In this document: one piece after another, positions 8,422-17,094 of the stretch | How positions within the stretch are numbered: position 1 is the stretch's first letter | Layout of the letters: the number at the start of each line of letters is the position of its first letter | NCBI RefSeq assembly: GCF_900103485.1 | Contig: NZ_FNHW01000001.1 | Span: 3,183,057-3,247,056 of the forward strand | Source: Fictibacillus solisalsi | GTDB lineage: Bacteria > Bacillota > Bacilli > Bacillales > Fictibacillaceae | Direction: 5' to 3' | Length of the DNA stretch: 64,000 nt | Translations under genes and position numbers: made by a program | Notes under the pieces: generated by a model | Databases searched by the model: none | Told to the model about the DNA's origin: nothing | The model's input: only the letters and a program-made list of their open reading frames with translations

Positions 8422-8750
8422 TTTTTCTCGCATTCTTACAAAATTGGAAAAAGGTTTTGTGTAAACAGCGTACTGATTTTTTTCTGGCCGAAACGTCAGT
8501 CATATGGAACGATGTAGAACAAATGAGATGACGTTACATAAGATACAGCAGGTATAAGAAGCCCTGGTTATTTAAACTTCATGTTCTCTTTGTAACTCTG
8601 TGGAAAAGGGAAGTAGTCAGTTTCATACTTTTTTGTCTGGTTCTAATTTAATTAGAACCTCCTGGCATTTGTGAACAGCCTCCAGATGTCCAGTTAAAAG
8701 CCTCTCTTCACTTAAGTTTTTGGCTATGTTAATGATATGAAATAAAAATC
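8422..8750. other. Gene-free gap between convergent genes
   Basis: No supported gene in about 330 bases. It holds the orphan palindrome at 8639-8659 and ends in the terminator of the ABM gene. No promoter leading to a gene is evident. Confidence 0.5.
8639..8659. repeat. Orphan perfect palindrome
   Basis: Arms GGTTCTAAT and ATTAGAACC are perfect 9-bp inverted repeats around TTA. It looks like a MarR-type operator or a hairpin without a U-tract. Neither neighbouring gene starts here. Confidence 0.6.
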
Positions 8751-8767
8751 AGGAGTCCCTTACTCCT
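8745..8767 (-). terminator. Short terminator of the ABM gene
   Basis: On the minus strand AGGAGT-aaggg-ACTCCT overlaps the stop codon and is followed by GATTTTTATTT. Confidence 0.55.
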
Positions 8768-9080
8768 TAATTAGAAAATCCCCTTGGTTCAAATTTACTT
8801 TTTCAAAATGCTCCACTGTTGGAAAAGGGTGATAGAAACGATGTAATAACGATTTCCATTCTTGATATTCCTTTGATTGTCTGAATCCTACAGTATGGTC
8901 TTCTAAACTCTCCCACTTTACAAGAAGCAAATATTTGCCTTCTTCTCCCATACAACGCTGTAATTCGTGTGAAATATAACCCTTCATCGATGAAATAATC
9001 GTAGATGCTTTGCGAAATGATTCTTCATATTCCTGCTCCATTCCGGGTTTCACCTGAAGCATAGCGGCTTCCAGTATCAT
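8760..9080 (-). CDS. Antibiotic biosynthesis monooxygenase (ABM) family protein
   Basis: Small dimeric alpha-beta barrel protein of 106 residues with an ABM fold: MILEAAMLQVKPGMEQEYEESF at the start, then YLLLVKWESLEDHTVGFRQSKEY. Members act as cofactor-free oxygenases, haem-degrading enzymes or quinone-modifying enzymes; nothing here fixes which. The ATG at 9080 follows GGGGGAAAGG on the minus strand. A 52-bp element similar to one upstream of the T7SS toxin cassette lies 51 bases upstream (9131-9182). Confidence 0.8.
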   Translation of the reverse strand: MILEAAMLQVKPGMEQEYEESFRKASTIISSMKGYISHELQRCMGEEGKYLLLVKWESLEDHTVGFRQSKEYQEWKSLLHRFYHPFPTVEHFEKVNLNQGDFLIKE

Positions 9081-9130
9081 TGACCTTTCCCCCTTCATAA
9101 ACATGCGATCTGCTGCTGAAATCTTGATAT

Positions 9131-9182
9131 CATCCTATTTACCTTACCCTGTTAATTCTTTAACTCTATCGTTTTTACCAAC
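9131..9182 (-). promoter_or_regulatory. Conserved upstream element, copy A
   Basis: A 52-bp block matches 18687-18739 with about five substitutions and one single-base gap. On the minus strand it contains the dyad GTTAA-AGAA-TTAAC. It lies 51 bases before the ABM start codon, nearly the same distance as copy B from its gene. A shared promoter or operator is inferred; it has no full sigma-A match. Confidence 0.55.
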
Positions 9183-9349
9183 ATGTCTTGGTTCATCTAG
9201 TGCTTCTTACACCTCTCAACTCATTTAGACAGCAAAAAAAGGCAAAGAAGATTTTCATTTTTTATTCTCTTATTCCAACTATTCACAAAAATGGCCATTC
9301 ACTATAAAATAATAAAGCTTGGCATTTTTATTATGTATGGAGGATCGGT

Positions 9350-9949
9350 ATGGGAAATACGACAAATATGCTGATTGAGCATCTCATTAATGGATTTCAT
9401 TTTTTTATCGCTTTGGTTTTATGCGCCATCATGGTCTTGGGCGTGGATTTTTTCCAGCCTTTGTTTGGTTATCTAAAGAGCACCAACAAGGACACATTAT
9501 TGGCTCTTTTTGTTCTTATGCTTCCCTTTGTCTATACACTTGGTATTTTGATCGACAATTTTGTAGATGATGTCGTTTTTAAGAAGAGGAAAAAAGAAAC
9601 AAGGGACGAAAACCGAAAAACAGCACGGGAGCTCATCCTTCTCACAAATGACCAAAACCAGGCGAACCAATTGGACTACATCCGGACGAAAATCCGCATT
9701 ACCCGTACGGCCTGCTTCAACTTCGCACTCATTACTCTCTTTTCTTTGGTCATCATGTACCGAACGTACCATTTTAAATACATAGCTGTAATGATACTGA
9801 TTGGTCTACTCGGCGGTCTGCTTACGTTTTTGGCCTATTGGTCATGGGAACATAACACAAAATCCTCCAACAAACGGGTGAGGGATGGATTTCGCATTTA
9901 TGAGAAGCACAAGACAGCAAAAAAAGAAGAAACTACAACACCTATGTAG
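9350..9949 (+). CDS. Hypothetical membrane protein
   Basis: 199 residues with four predicted membrane segments in two pairs (about residues 15-37, 46-65, 118-135 and 138-158), a charged cytoplasmic-type loop between the pairs and a Lys/Thr-rich tail. I do not recognise the family. The start has GGAGGATCGGT just before the ATG. Its 3' end overlaps the convergent HD hydrolase gene by 8 bases. Confidence 0.75.
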   Translation: MGNTTNMLIEHLINGFHFFIALVLCAIMVLGVDFFQPLFGYLKSTNKDTLLALFVLMLPFVYTLGILIDNFVDDVVFKKRKKETRDENRKTARELILLTNDQNQANQLDYIRTKIRITRTACFNFALITLFSLVIMYRTYHFKYIAVMILIGLLGGLLTFLAYWSWEHNTKSSNKRVRDGFRIYEKHKTAKKEETTTPM

Positions 9950-10508
9950 TCGGATAAAAGAGGTTCTGCACCTCTTTTTTTAATTGGAGAAACAGCGGGA
10001 ATGTCCCTACCCGACGGCCAAGTGCCTCAACGAGTGAGGTATAATACCACTCCTGCACATCCTTGCCTCGTTTAAAATGGCTCCAAACGGCCTCTCCCTG
10101 CTTCTCCAGGTCTTGCCTTAACGAAAGGACATTATGGAGCTTATCGGCGCATACAATTTGGCAAACTTCCACTGAAGCTTCTTTCTGCAAATACGTAATC
10201 GTATGCTTTTTTCTCGCTTCCCACGATTGAGATTTATCCGGTTCAGAGCTTCCCTTCACCATTTCCATGACCCGATCGCCAAATGCTGAAGTAATGGCTC
10301 CATACGTAACATCCGTATCCTCGATCACATCATGTAAAATACCGGCAAGAACGGTCTCCTCTGCGCAGCCGGCATCCAGCAGCAGCATTCCTACAAAATA
10401 GGGGTGGGAAATATAAGGCTTCTTATTCCCTTTTCTGACTTGTGATTGATGAGCAGCAGCAGCCATTTCAATGGCTGTGCTCATTTTATCTAATTGTTGG
10501 ATTTTCAT
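9942..10508 (-). CDS. HD-domain hydrolase, MESH1-like (p)ppGpp hydrolase family
   Basis: 188 residues matching the hydrolase half of RelA/SpoT enzymes without a synthetase domain. Key signatures are AHQSQVRKGNKKPYISHP, the metal-binding HD in LAGILHDVIEDTDVT, and CADKLHNVLSL. By family it would remove the 3' pyrophosphate from (p)ppGpp or act on a related nucleotide, with Mn2+. It is 20 bases downstream of the kinase-like/EAL fusion on the same strand, so the two are probably co-transcribed. Ribosome site is weak (GGGAAG). Confidence 0.85.
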   Translation of the reverse strand: MKIQQLDKMSTAIEMAAAAHQSQVRKGNKKPYISHPYFVGMLLLDAGCAEETVLAGILHDVIEDTDVTYGAITSAFGDRVMEMVKGSSEPDKSQSWEARKKHTITYLQKEASVEVCQIVCADKLHNVLSLRQDLEKQGEAVWSHFKRGKDVQEWYYTSLVEALGRRVGTFPLFLQLKKEVQNLFYPTT

Positions 10509-10528
10509 TTTTTACACTTCCCATTGGT

Positions 10529-12385
10529 TTATCCTTTTAAAAAACCGGCGTTCCATTGGTCGGCATCAATGTCCTTGAGTTTTTTTGCGACAGAACAGAG
10601 CCAGCCTTGAACATACTTGATGCCATCCTGTGTAAGCTGCTTCAATTCTTCCTCTTCAACGTGTTCAATGACCATTTTCCGGATGTATTGTCGGTCCAAA
10701 TCCATAATTGCATTATAGTACTCCTGCAGCTTGTTTCTTTTCATTTTTACAAAGGCTGGCTGCAAAACTGTGATTTCTTCCAGCTCAGTTGCCGCTTTTT
10801 CTCCGAAATCATCCAAAGAAAGAGCAACGCCCTCTTCTTCAGCAATGCTTTTCCAAAGCACCAAATCCTTCTTTACATGCTCTGTGATCTCTATCGTGAA
10901 CGAAAGCTGAGTCTGTTTTAATAGCTCAATGCATTTCACAATGGTCTCTTTTGTCAAATCGGCTTCTAGATTATAAAAGATTCCTTTAATCTTTAATGCT
11001 TTCAAATCGTTGGCATTTCGGACAAATTCTTCACAGGTGGCAATCGTAATCTCATCCAATCGGCCATCCCTTCTCGCCATGTCATACCAGTGATCAGGAC
11101 TCTTGCTGTTGAATCTCGTCAGGATCTCAACATATTCCATTTCTTTGGTCAATGTATTTACGATCGGCTGTGCGTAAATCGAAAACAACTTTTCCTGGAT
11201 GATCTGCTCAAGCTCCTTACTCTCCCGGTCAGCAGGCCAGGAGAGCGGAAGGGAAACTTCATTGGGCAAACCAATGTTCAAGCATTGAAGGGCCTTTTTT
11301 AGGTTAAATAGGGCATAAACAAAGGCGGCAAACCGGTTCAATACATTTATTTTTGTTCTTCTTGCATAAATCAATCCGGCGCATACTCCTGCAATATAGT
11401 AGGACGGCAGATAATCCTTAACAGCGATTTCGCCCACTTCTTCAATGAATTCCGCTCCAAAACAAGGCAAAATCTTATCGAACGGAGCAATGCCATCCGG
11501 AATATCATGTGGTTGCTGGAGCTCTTTCATGAGGTCTCGTGTCACATAACTGCCGATTTCCATCCATTTATCCTGATTGTCACTGGACTCCAGCGGAAAG
11601 CAATCCAGCAAAAGGTGAAGCTCCAAGTACCGATAATCATAGAATAGATTCGTATGCTGCTTTAATTCCGCAAAGTCAATAATAGAAATATCACTCTTGT
11701 TTTTATCGGTGACGATAATATTGTTTCCATGGTAGTCTCCATGTGAATGACTGTGTTTGACATACATGGTTTCTTCTTTCCATAGATTTTTATTGTACAG
11801 GTAAACAAGAGGATTGGGGAATAGATTTCCATGAAAACTCAATACGGCAGAATTGGTATCAGCCCCCAATTCCTTAATGGGAGTAAACAGCGTCTCCCAC
11901 CTTTCCGTCCCCAGTGTTTCAATCATATGATCATAAGGAGAGACGATCTTTTTTTTCTCCACGCCCCAACCATTTATAAAATTTAATGCCTCATTGATGA
12001 TGCCAGAATAATCGACAGCCATCTGTTTTTCAACGGCTTCATTGATTGTAAAACTCTCAGCAGCTCCGGCAAACTCATACATTACCGCATGCTGATTTTC
12101 AAACGTTTTAATATCCAGGACACTTGGAATATAATGGTTCATTTCTGCTTCACTAGCAAGATGAAGAGCCATTTTGTATGCTGCCTCTTCCCGCTCTCCT
12201 TCTTCCATGGTGGTAATCTTTACGAGAGCTGGCACCCGGCGGCGTTTCTTTTCTACTTTTTTAATATATTGGACAAGGTAGATCTCTGCCCCTGACTTCC
12301 CGGTATTGATTTTTCTATGTATATCGGGTAAAAGATCAAACTCAAACCGATCAAGCCTCTCCTGGCTTTCTTCAAAATTAAACAT
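10529..12385 (-). CDS. Kinase-like (APH/choline-kinase fold) and EAL domain fusion protein
   Basis: About 618 residues. The N-terminal 330 residues look like an APH-type phosphotransferase: a small-residue loop GKSGAEIYLV, a VKIT lysine strand, then catalytic HGDYHGNNIIV (about 215-225) and metal-binding IIDFAE (about 235-240). The C-terminal 240 residues are an EAL c-di-GMP phosphodiesterase-like domain: EIL (about 420), FYNLE, EITEH, LDDFG (about 525), FVKMKR, IEHVEEEE and YVQGWL. Most catalytic residues are present, but the loop after DDFG (EKAATELEE) departs from the usual TGYSS, so activity may be altered. The ATG at 12385 has a GGGGGATATAAGG region before it; TTG at 12403 is too near AAGGAG. 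Confidence 0.75.
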   Translation of the reverse strand: MFNFEESQERLDRFEFDLLPDIHRKINTGKSGAEIYLVQYIKKVEKKRRRVPALVKITTMEEGEREEAAYKMALHLASEAEMNHYIPSVLDIKTFENQHAVMYEFAGAAESFTINEAVEKQMAVDYSGIINEALNFINGWGVEKKKIVSPYDHMIETLGTERWETLFTPIKELGADTNSAVLSFHGNLFPNPLVYLYNKNLWKEETMYVKHSHSHGDYHGNNIIVTDKNKSDISIIDFAELKQHTNLFYDYRYLELHLLLDCFPLESSDNQDKWMEIGSYVTRDLMKELQQPHDIPDGIAPFDKILPCFGAEFIEEVGEIAVKDYLPSYYIAGVCAGLIYARRTKINVLNRFAAFVYALFNLKKALQCLNIGLPNEVSLPLSWPADRESKELEQIIQEKLFSIYAQPIVNTLTKEMEYVEILTRFNSKSPDHWYDMARRDGRLDEITIATCEEFVRNANDLKALKIKGIFYNLEADLTKETIVKCIELLKQTQLSFTIEITEHVKKDLVLWKSIAEEEGVALSLDDFGEKAATELEEITVLQPAFVKMKRNKLQEYYNAIMDLDRQYIRKMVIEHVEEEELKQLTQDGIKYVQGWLCSVAKKLKDIDADQWNAGFLKG

Positions 12386-12452
12386 AGACCTTATATCCCC
12401 CAAACTCCTTTTTGATTCGTTACATTCTTACTTAAGTATCTTGCTCATATTG

Positions 12453-13208
12453 CTAGTCTCTGCTTACCAATAAATCAATCTCAATAAGGTCCCATGAGGT
12501 TACAATGCCTAAGGGAGCTTCCAGAGGGGAACCGTTCTGGGTGATGATAACTGCTTCCAGCTTTCTTTTTTTCTGAAAGGATTCCTCATAAATGTCCTCC
12601 AGCTCAAAGATATCCATCGAACGTTTAACAAACACGACATTATGATGCTCTTCATAGGGCTTAAGATTCTCCACTGTTTTTCCTTCGACGTGGATACTTC
12701 CTTTGTGAATAGAAGCCGCCATCCACTTCGTTAACCCATTCTCTGAGATCAAGAACTGAAACACACCCTTCTCATAGACAGGAAATTGATTATACGAAGA
12801 AGTGCCCATTATTTTAATCAAATCTTGAAGCGGTGTTGTGAGGTTTACGGATACAACAAAAGCAGTTGCAATATCCAATACGGTCGGTGGCTTAGAAAGC
12901 AGCTTGGCGATATTTTCAATTTTAAGAACCGTATTTTCATGAGGAATAGCGATGAACGTTTTCCGCTCCAATTTTTCATGAACCAGTGCATTTCGCAGCT
13001 TAGCAAACTGTCTTAAGTCATAATAGACTTGCTGAATCACCCGGTGTTTGCGGCTGGAGTCCGTGAGAAGCTTCATAAAAGCATCGTTGTATTCATTGGG
13101 ATTCAGGCGTTTTAAGATATGGTGGATTTGGTTGAATGCTACTTCAAAGCGTTCAGCCCATTCACTGTCTGGAGTTATCGTTGGTTTATCCATATTCGAT
13201 TTGTGCAT
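12453..13208 (-). CDS. HEPN-like N-terminus with paired CBS domains
   Basis: 251 residues. The N-terminal helical part (about 10-85) ends in KLRNALVHE, a HEPN-type R-x4-H motif, and the rest resembles a CBS pair (about 110-250; LTTPLQDLIKIMGTSSYNQFPVYEKG, later PLGIVTSWDLIEIDLLV). CBS pairs bind adenosine nucleotides or c-di-AMP. HEPN motifs can mark RNases, but also non-catalytic dimer interfaces, so no activity is claimed. The ATG at 13208 follows GAGGTG; the GTG at 13214 overlaps that site. It lies 67 bases upstream of the kinase-like/EAL gene on the same strand. Confidence 0.65.
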   Translation of the reverse strand: MHKSNMDKPTITPDSEWAERFEVAFNQIHHILKRLNPNEYNDAFMKLLTDSSRKHRVIQQVYYDLRQFAKLRNALVHEKLERKTFIAIPHENTVLKIENIAKLLSKPPTVLDIATAFVVSVNLTTPLQDLIKIMGTSSYNQFPVYEKGVFQFLISENGLTKWMAASIHKGSIHVEGKTVENLKPYEEHHNVVFVKRSMDIFELEDIYEESFQKKRKLEAVIITQNGSPLEAPLGIVTSWDLIEIDLLVSRD

Positions 13209-13297
13209 TTTCACACCTCAGGTAAATGTTATGTAGGAATATTATACCAACCGTATATAGGCTTTTCTACCTGTATATTTAAATTGAAAACCCTTTC

Positions 13298-13326
13298 TTG
13301 ACCTCTCTTCCCTCTGCTCTTATACT
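13298..13326 (+). promoter_or_regulatory. Sigma-A promoter of the EIICB-nanE-rpiR operon
   Basis: TTGACC (13298-13303), 17-base spacer, TATACT (13321-13326). The expected start of transcription falls inside the palindrome at 13331-13347. Confidence 0.85.
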
Positions 13327-13330
13327 AAAT

Positions 13331-13347
13331 ATGAAAATCATTTTCAT
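13331..13347. promoter_or_regulatory. Operator candidate of the RpiR-family regulator
   Basis: ATGAAAAT-C-ATTTTCAT is a perfect 8-1-8 palindrome directly downstream of the -10 box. A regulator bound here would block initiation. The RpiR-type protein encoded by the third gene is the natural candidate (inference). The half-site TGAAA/TTTCA is common for RpiR-family operators. Confidence 0.75.
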
Positions 13348-13363
13348 AAAAGGGGGTTATTTG

Positions 13364-14908
13364 ATGAGTAGTTTCTTCGAGAAGGCACAACAGTTTGGTA
13401 AATCGTTTATGCTTCCGATTGCCGTATTGCCGGCAGCGGGGTTGTTATTGGGAATTGGCGGAGCGCTGTCGAACCCGAATACGGTTAAAGCATATCCGTT
13501 TTTGGATATTGGATGGCTTCAAGTGATTTTTACGATTATGTCGAGTGCTGGAAACGTAGTGTTTGCGAATCTGGCCTTGCTTTTTGCAGTGGGTATTTCC
13601 GTTGGCCTCGCACGAGGGGATAAGGGGACAGCAGGCCTTGCCGGTGTTCTTGCCTTCCTGGTCATGAACGCGACCATTTCTGCGCTCTTAACGATTACCG
13701 GAACATTGGACGCAAAAAATCCGGCAGCTGCCGGACAGGGAATGAGTCTCGGGATTCAGACACTGGAAACCGGTGTGTTTGGCGGCGTGGTGGTCGGGAT
13801 CATGACGTCCTGGCTTCATAATCGCTATAACAAAAAACAGCTGCCACAGTTCCTTGGGTTCTTCAGCGGATCCCGATTCGTTCCGATCATTGCTTCCTTT
13901 TCCGCGATTTTGCTCGGGGCCGTTGTCTTTTTCGTCTGGCCGTTCATCCAGGAGGGAATTTTTCAGATGGGCGGTCTGGTGGAAGCGACCGGTTATATCG
14001 GTACGCTGATCTATGGCTTTGTGCTCCGCATGCTCGGACCGTTTGGGCTTCATCATATCTTCTATATGCCGTTTTGGACGACGAGTCTTGGCGGATCCCT
14101 AACCGTGGACGGGAAATTGGTGGAAGGCACACAGCGTATTTTCTTTGCGCAATTGGCCGATCCAGGCACACAGCACTTTTATATCGGTACCGCCCGCTTC
14201 ATGTCCGGACGTTTTATTACGATGATGTTCGGCTTGATCGGTGCCTGTCTGGCCATGTACCGTACAGCCAAACCTGAAAACCGGAAAAAAGTGGCCGGAC
14301 TGCTGGCTTCAGCTGCTCTCACCTCCTTTTTGACCGGTATCACAGAACCTATTGAATTTTCATTTTTGTTTGTGGCTCCTATGCTCTATGTGCTCCATGC
14401 CTTTTTGGACGGAATGGCCTTCATGCTTGCCCATATCTTTCAAATTACGATCGGCCAAACGTTCTCTGGCGGTTTCATCGACTTCCTCTTGTTCGGGGTG
14501 TTTCAGGGTACAGCGAAAACCAACTGGCTCATGGTGCCGGTAATCGGTATTCCGTGGTTCTTCGTCTATTACTTCTCCTTCACCTTCCTGATCAAAAAGT
14601 TCAACTTCAAAACACCAGGGCGTGAAGATGCGGGTGAAGCCTCCGTGAACATTACAAATGGAAGCGAACGTGCCGGGGCTGTTATTCAGGGTCTTGGCGG
14701 CAAAGAGAATCTGCAGAACGTGGATTGCTGCGCCACAAGGCTCCGGGTAACTGTCAATAATCCGGCACTGATTGATGAAGAGATTCTAAAGAAAACAGGA
14801 TCAAAAGGAGTTATCAAAAAAGGCAACGGCATCCAGATCATCTATGGACCGGATGTCACGATTATTAAAAACGAAGTTGAAGAAATGGCAGGGGAAAAAT
14901 ATGCTTGA
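13364..14908 (+). CDS. PTS transporter EIICB, glucose/maltose/GlcNAc family
   Basis: Membrane PTS permease of 514 residues. The EIIC part (about 1-410) has about ten membrane segments, [13 protein letters not shown] and [12 protein letters not shown]. The C-terminal EIIB part (about 435-510) has the phosphorylation site DCCATRLRV, in which the second Cys should carry the phosphate. No EIIA domain is attached, so a EIIA from elsewhere must serve. The ATG at 13364 follows AGGGGGT. nanE overlaps its 3' end by 8 bases, which points to N-acetylmannosamine or a related amino sugar as substrate (inference); glucose- or maltoside-type transport is the alternative. Confidence 0.85.
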   Translation: MSSFFEKAQQFGKSFMLPIAVLPAAGLLLGIGGALSNPNTVKAYPFLDIGWLQVIFTIMSSAGNVVFANLALLFAVGISVGLARGDKGTAGLAGVLAFLVMNATISALLTITGTLDAKNPAAAGQGMSLGIQTLETGVFGGVVVGIMTSWLHNRYNKKQLPQFLGFFSGSRFVPIIASFSAILLGAVVFFVWPFIQEGIFQMGGLVEATGYIGTLIYGFVLRMLGPFGLHHIFYMPFWTTSLGGSLTVDGKLVEGTQRIFFAQLADPGTQHFYIGTARFMSGRFITMMFGLIGACLAMYRTAKPENRKKVAGLLASAALTSFLTGITEPIEFSFLFVAPMLYVLHAFLDGMAFMLAHIFQITIGQTFSGGFIDFLLFGVFQGTAKTNWLMVPVIGIPWFFVYYFSFTFLIKKFNFKTPGREDAGEASVNITNGSERAGAVIQGLGGKENLQNVDCCATRLRVTVNNPALIDEEILKKTGSKGVIKKGNGIQIIYGPDVTIIKNEVEEMAGEKYA

Positions 14909-15581
14909 ACAGATTAACGGCGGCCTGGTGGTTTCGTGCCAGGCCTTACAACACGAACCACTTCACAGCTCCTACATTATGGCGAAGATGGCACTGGCGG
15001 CCAAAGAAGGCGGAGCTTCTGGCATACGGGCCAACTCGAAAGAAGACATTTTGGCCATTAAACAGGAGATCAGTCTTCCCGTCATTGGCATTGTAAAACG
15101 AGATTATGAAGATAGCGAAGTATTTATCACCGCAACGAAAAAAGAAGTGGACGAACTGATCGAAAGCGGCTGTGAAATGATCGCAATGGACGCGACTTTA
15201 AGAAAGCGTCCCGATGACCTTCCATTAAAAGAGCTCGTGTCCTACGTTCGGAAACAGAAACCGAACGTTCAGCTTATGGCAGACATTTCCTCTGTAGAAG
15301 AAGCATACCAAGCGGAGGAGCTGGGCTTTGATTGTGTGGGGACCACCCTCTTTGGCTATACAAACGAAACAAAAGGCAGTAAGCTGTATGAGAACGACTT
15401 CGCCTTTTTAAGAGAAGTCCTCCAGAACGTAACCCTTCCTGTGATTGCGGAAGGAAACATCATGACACCTGAAATGGTAAAAGAAGCGCTCGATGCCGGT
15501 GTGCATGCCGTCGTGGTTGGCGGTGCCATTACCCGGCCTCAGCAGATCACCGCACGATTTGCCGCTGAAACTAAGAGATAA
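14901..15581 (+). CDS. nanE: N-acetylmannosamine-6-phosphate 2-epimerase (NanE)
   Basis: Cytoplasmic TIM-barrel enzyme converting ManNAc-6-P to GlcNAc-6-P. The 226 residues match NanE throughout: [48 protein letters not shown] and [11 protein letters not shown]. It starts at ATG 14901 inside the end of the EIICB gene with AGGGGAAAA before it, so the two are translationally coupled. The product would feed NagA/NagB, which are encoded in the opposite-strand operon at 27-29 kb. Confidence 0.93.
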   Translation: MLEQINGGLVVSCQALQHEPLHSSYIMAKMALAAKEGGASGIRANSKEDILAIKQEISLPVIGIVKRDYEDSEVFITATKKEVDELIESGCEMIAMDATLRKRPDDLPLKELVSYVRKQKPNVQLMADISSVEEAYQAEELGFDCVGTTLFGYTNETKGSKLYENDFAFLREVLQNVTLPVIAEGNIMTPEMVKEALDAGVHAVVVGGAITRPQQITARFAAETKR

Positions 15582-15594
15582 AAGGATGTAGACG

Positions 15595-16410
15595 ATGGCT
15601 TCCCTGCTTAAGGAAATTCAAAGTATTTATTCTTCCCTTTCCCTAAAGGAGAAAAATATTGCCGACTATATACTGTCCGATCCGGATGGTGCATCACACA
15701 GCTCGATCCAGGAAATGGCCGAGAAAACCGGCGTATCGGTGAGCACCATCACCCGGTTCGCAAAAAAAGCCTCCTGCGCAAGTTTTGTGGAGATGAAAGT
15801 GAAGCTTGCATCAGGCTCTGAAAAATCAGATGAGGAAGGGATCGAACAGACCCTGCTCTCCTCCTACCGGGAGATGCTGGCCGATGTCCGTTCCCTATCA
15901 GACAACCAGGCGTTTGACCAGGTTATGACCCTGCTTCGGGAAGCCAAGCGGCTGTTCATCTACGGCCTGGGCAGCTCGGGTCTTGCCGCACAGGAGCTGA
16001 ACTACCGGCTCAGCCGGATGGGTTTTGTTTCGGAAGCCGTAACCGACCCGCACTTAATGGTCATCAAAAGCACCCTGCAGCAGCCGGGAGACGTAATCAT
16101 CGCCTTTTCACGATCTGGCCAGACGGTAGATCTTCTTCAATCCGTAAACAAAGGAAAAGAAAAAGGCGCCAGGCTGATTGCACTGACGGCCTTTGGCAAC
16201 ACCCCGCTCACGGAGCTGTCGGATGCGATTCTTTGGACGATCCATCCAGCACGGAATAACTTCCTTCTGACCGGCCTCGACATGAGCATGCTTTACCTCA
16301 TCGACCGAATCAGCCTGCACTTCCTCTCAGAACCGGAGCGGGAAGCCAAGTACCTGGAAACGGTAGAAGCAATTACGTCGACGGGAATTTCGTCGGTGAA
16401 GAAAAATTAA
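15595..16410 (+). CDS. RpiR/MurR-family transcriptional regulator
   Basis: 271 residues: N-terminal HTH_6 domain (about 1-75; MAEKTGVSVSTITRFAKKA) and C-terminal SIS phosphosugar-binding domain (about 110-240; LFIYGLGSSGLAAQEL, VIIAFSRSGQTVDLL). It probably senses an amino-sugar phosphate and controls its own operon through the palindrome at 13331. It is third in the operon, 13 bases after nanE, and is followed by a strong terminator. Confidence 0.9.
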   Translation: MASLLKEIQSIYSSLSLKEKNIADYILSDPDGASHSSIQEMAEKTGVSVSTITRFAKKASCASFVEMKVKLASGSEKSDEEGIEQTLLSSYREMLADVRSLSDNQAFDQVMTLLREAKRLFIYGLGSSGLAAQELNYRLSRMGFVSEAVTDPHLMVIKSTLQQPGDVIIAFSRSGQTVDLLQSVNKGKEKGARLIALTAFGNTPLTELSDAILWTIHPARNNFLLTGLDMSMLYLIDRISLHFLSEPEREAKYLETVEAITSTGISSVKKN

Positions 16411-16424
16411 TAGATAATGCAAAA

Positions 16425-16460
16425 AAGCCGAGCCAGCACACTACTGACTCGGCTTATTAA
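16425..16460 (+). terminator. Terminator of the EIICB-nanE-rpiR operon
   Basis: AAGCCGAG (16425-16432) pairs with CTCGGCTT (16448-16455), extended inward by CAG/CTG, and is followed by ATTAAA. A run of six A bases on the 5' side lets it act on the minus strand as well. Confidence 0.75.
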
Positions 16461-16720
16461 ACTATTTGCTAACCTATTATCTCTACAACTTGCTAGAAAG
16501 TTCAGCATTCAGTGATTTGGCTTCTATCCCCTCCACCAGTAAAATCATTTGATTCCATGTATTATCGCATAAAATCCATTAATTCTTTTTCATTCATTTT
16601 ATTTCCTCATTCTGATTTATAATAAAGAAACCTTGGGAGCTTTTTCAGCTTTTCAAGGTTTAGGTTACACTTAAAGAACAGAATTTCTTTTTAAATCATT
16701 TTTGTTGTATCGGTAGCTAA
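16461..16720. other. Gap holding the toxin-cassette terminator
   Basis: No supported gene. Minus-strand hairpin: AAACCTTG and CAAGGTTT arms at 16628-16635 and 16654-16661, followed by CTTTATTAT, a plausible terminator for the immunity gene. An 11-codon minus-strand frame at 16564-16599 is too short to call. Confidence 0.5.
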
Positions 16721-17077
16721 TTAATCTTCATCAGATACTGCATCGTCATAATCCTGTAATTCTTCCAAAATTTCTTTCAATCGACCAATATTATTTTTAA
16801 ACTCTTCGTAAGAAATTTCTTGGTAATTAAAAGTCCCTTGGCCAAATTCATCACTATCAAATATTTTTACATTCGCGCCTAATTTAATAAGATCATCGAC
16901 TAAGTCTTTTAAATTTTCCATTTCATCAATATCGTCGGCATCCGTTTCAGCAAGCAGATCTTTATTTTCAATTTTATTTTTTATATCGGTAATTCCTAAA
17001 CCTGTGGACTTTCTTATGGGTACTATATATTTACTAACCGGACCATCTGGAAGTATTTTAATTGCCATTGTACTCAT
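16721..17077 (-). CDS. Probable immunity protein of the adjacent T7SS toxin
   Basis: Acidic cytoplasmic-type protein of 118 residues with clusters such as ETDADDIDEMENL and an acidic tail (DYDDAVSDED). No family recognised. AAGGAG lies 8 bases before the ATG. It sits 17 bases downstream of the GHH-nuclease toxin gene on the same strand, the place and size expected for the cognate immunity gene, and its acidity would suit binding a basic nuclease domain. The function is inferred from position only. Confidence 0.65.
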   Translation of the reverse strand: MSTMAIKILPDGPVSKYIVPIRKSTGLGITDIKNKIENKDLLAETDADDIDEMENLKDLVDDLIKLGANVKIFDSDEFGQGTFNYQEISYEEFKNNIGRLKEILEELQDYDDAVSDED

Positions 17078-17094
17078 CTATCATTCTCCTTCCG

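Noticed and set aside
13331-13347. Fur box
   Set aside because: It has 7-1-7 symmetry, but differs from the Fur consensus in each arm, and the genes concern sugars, not iron.
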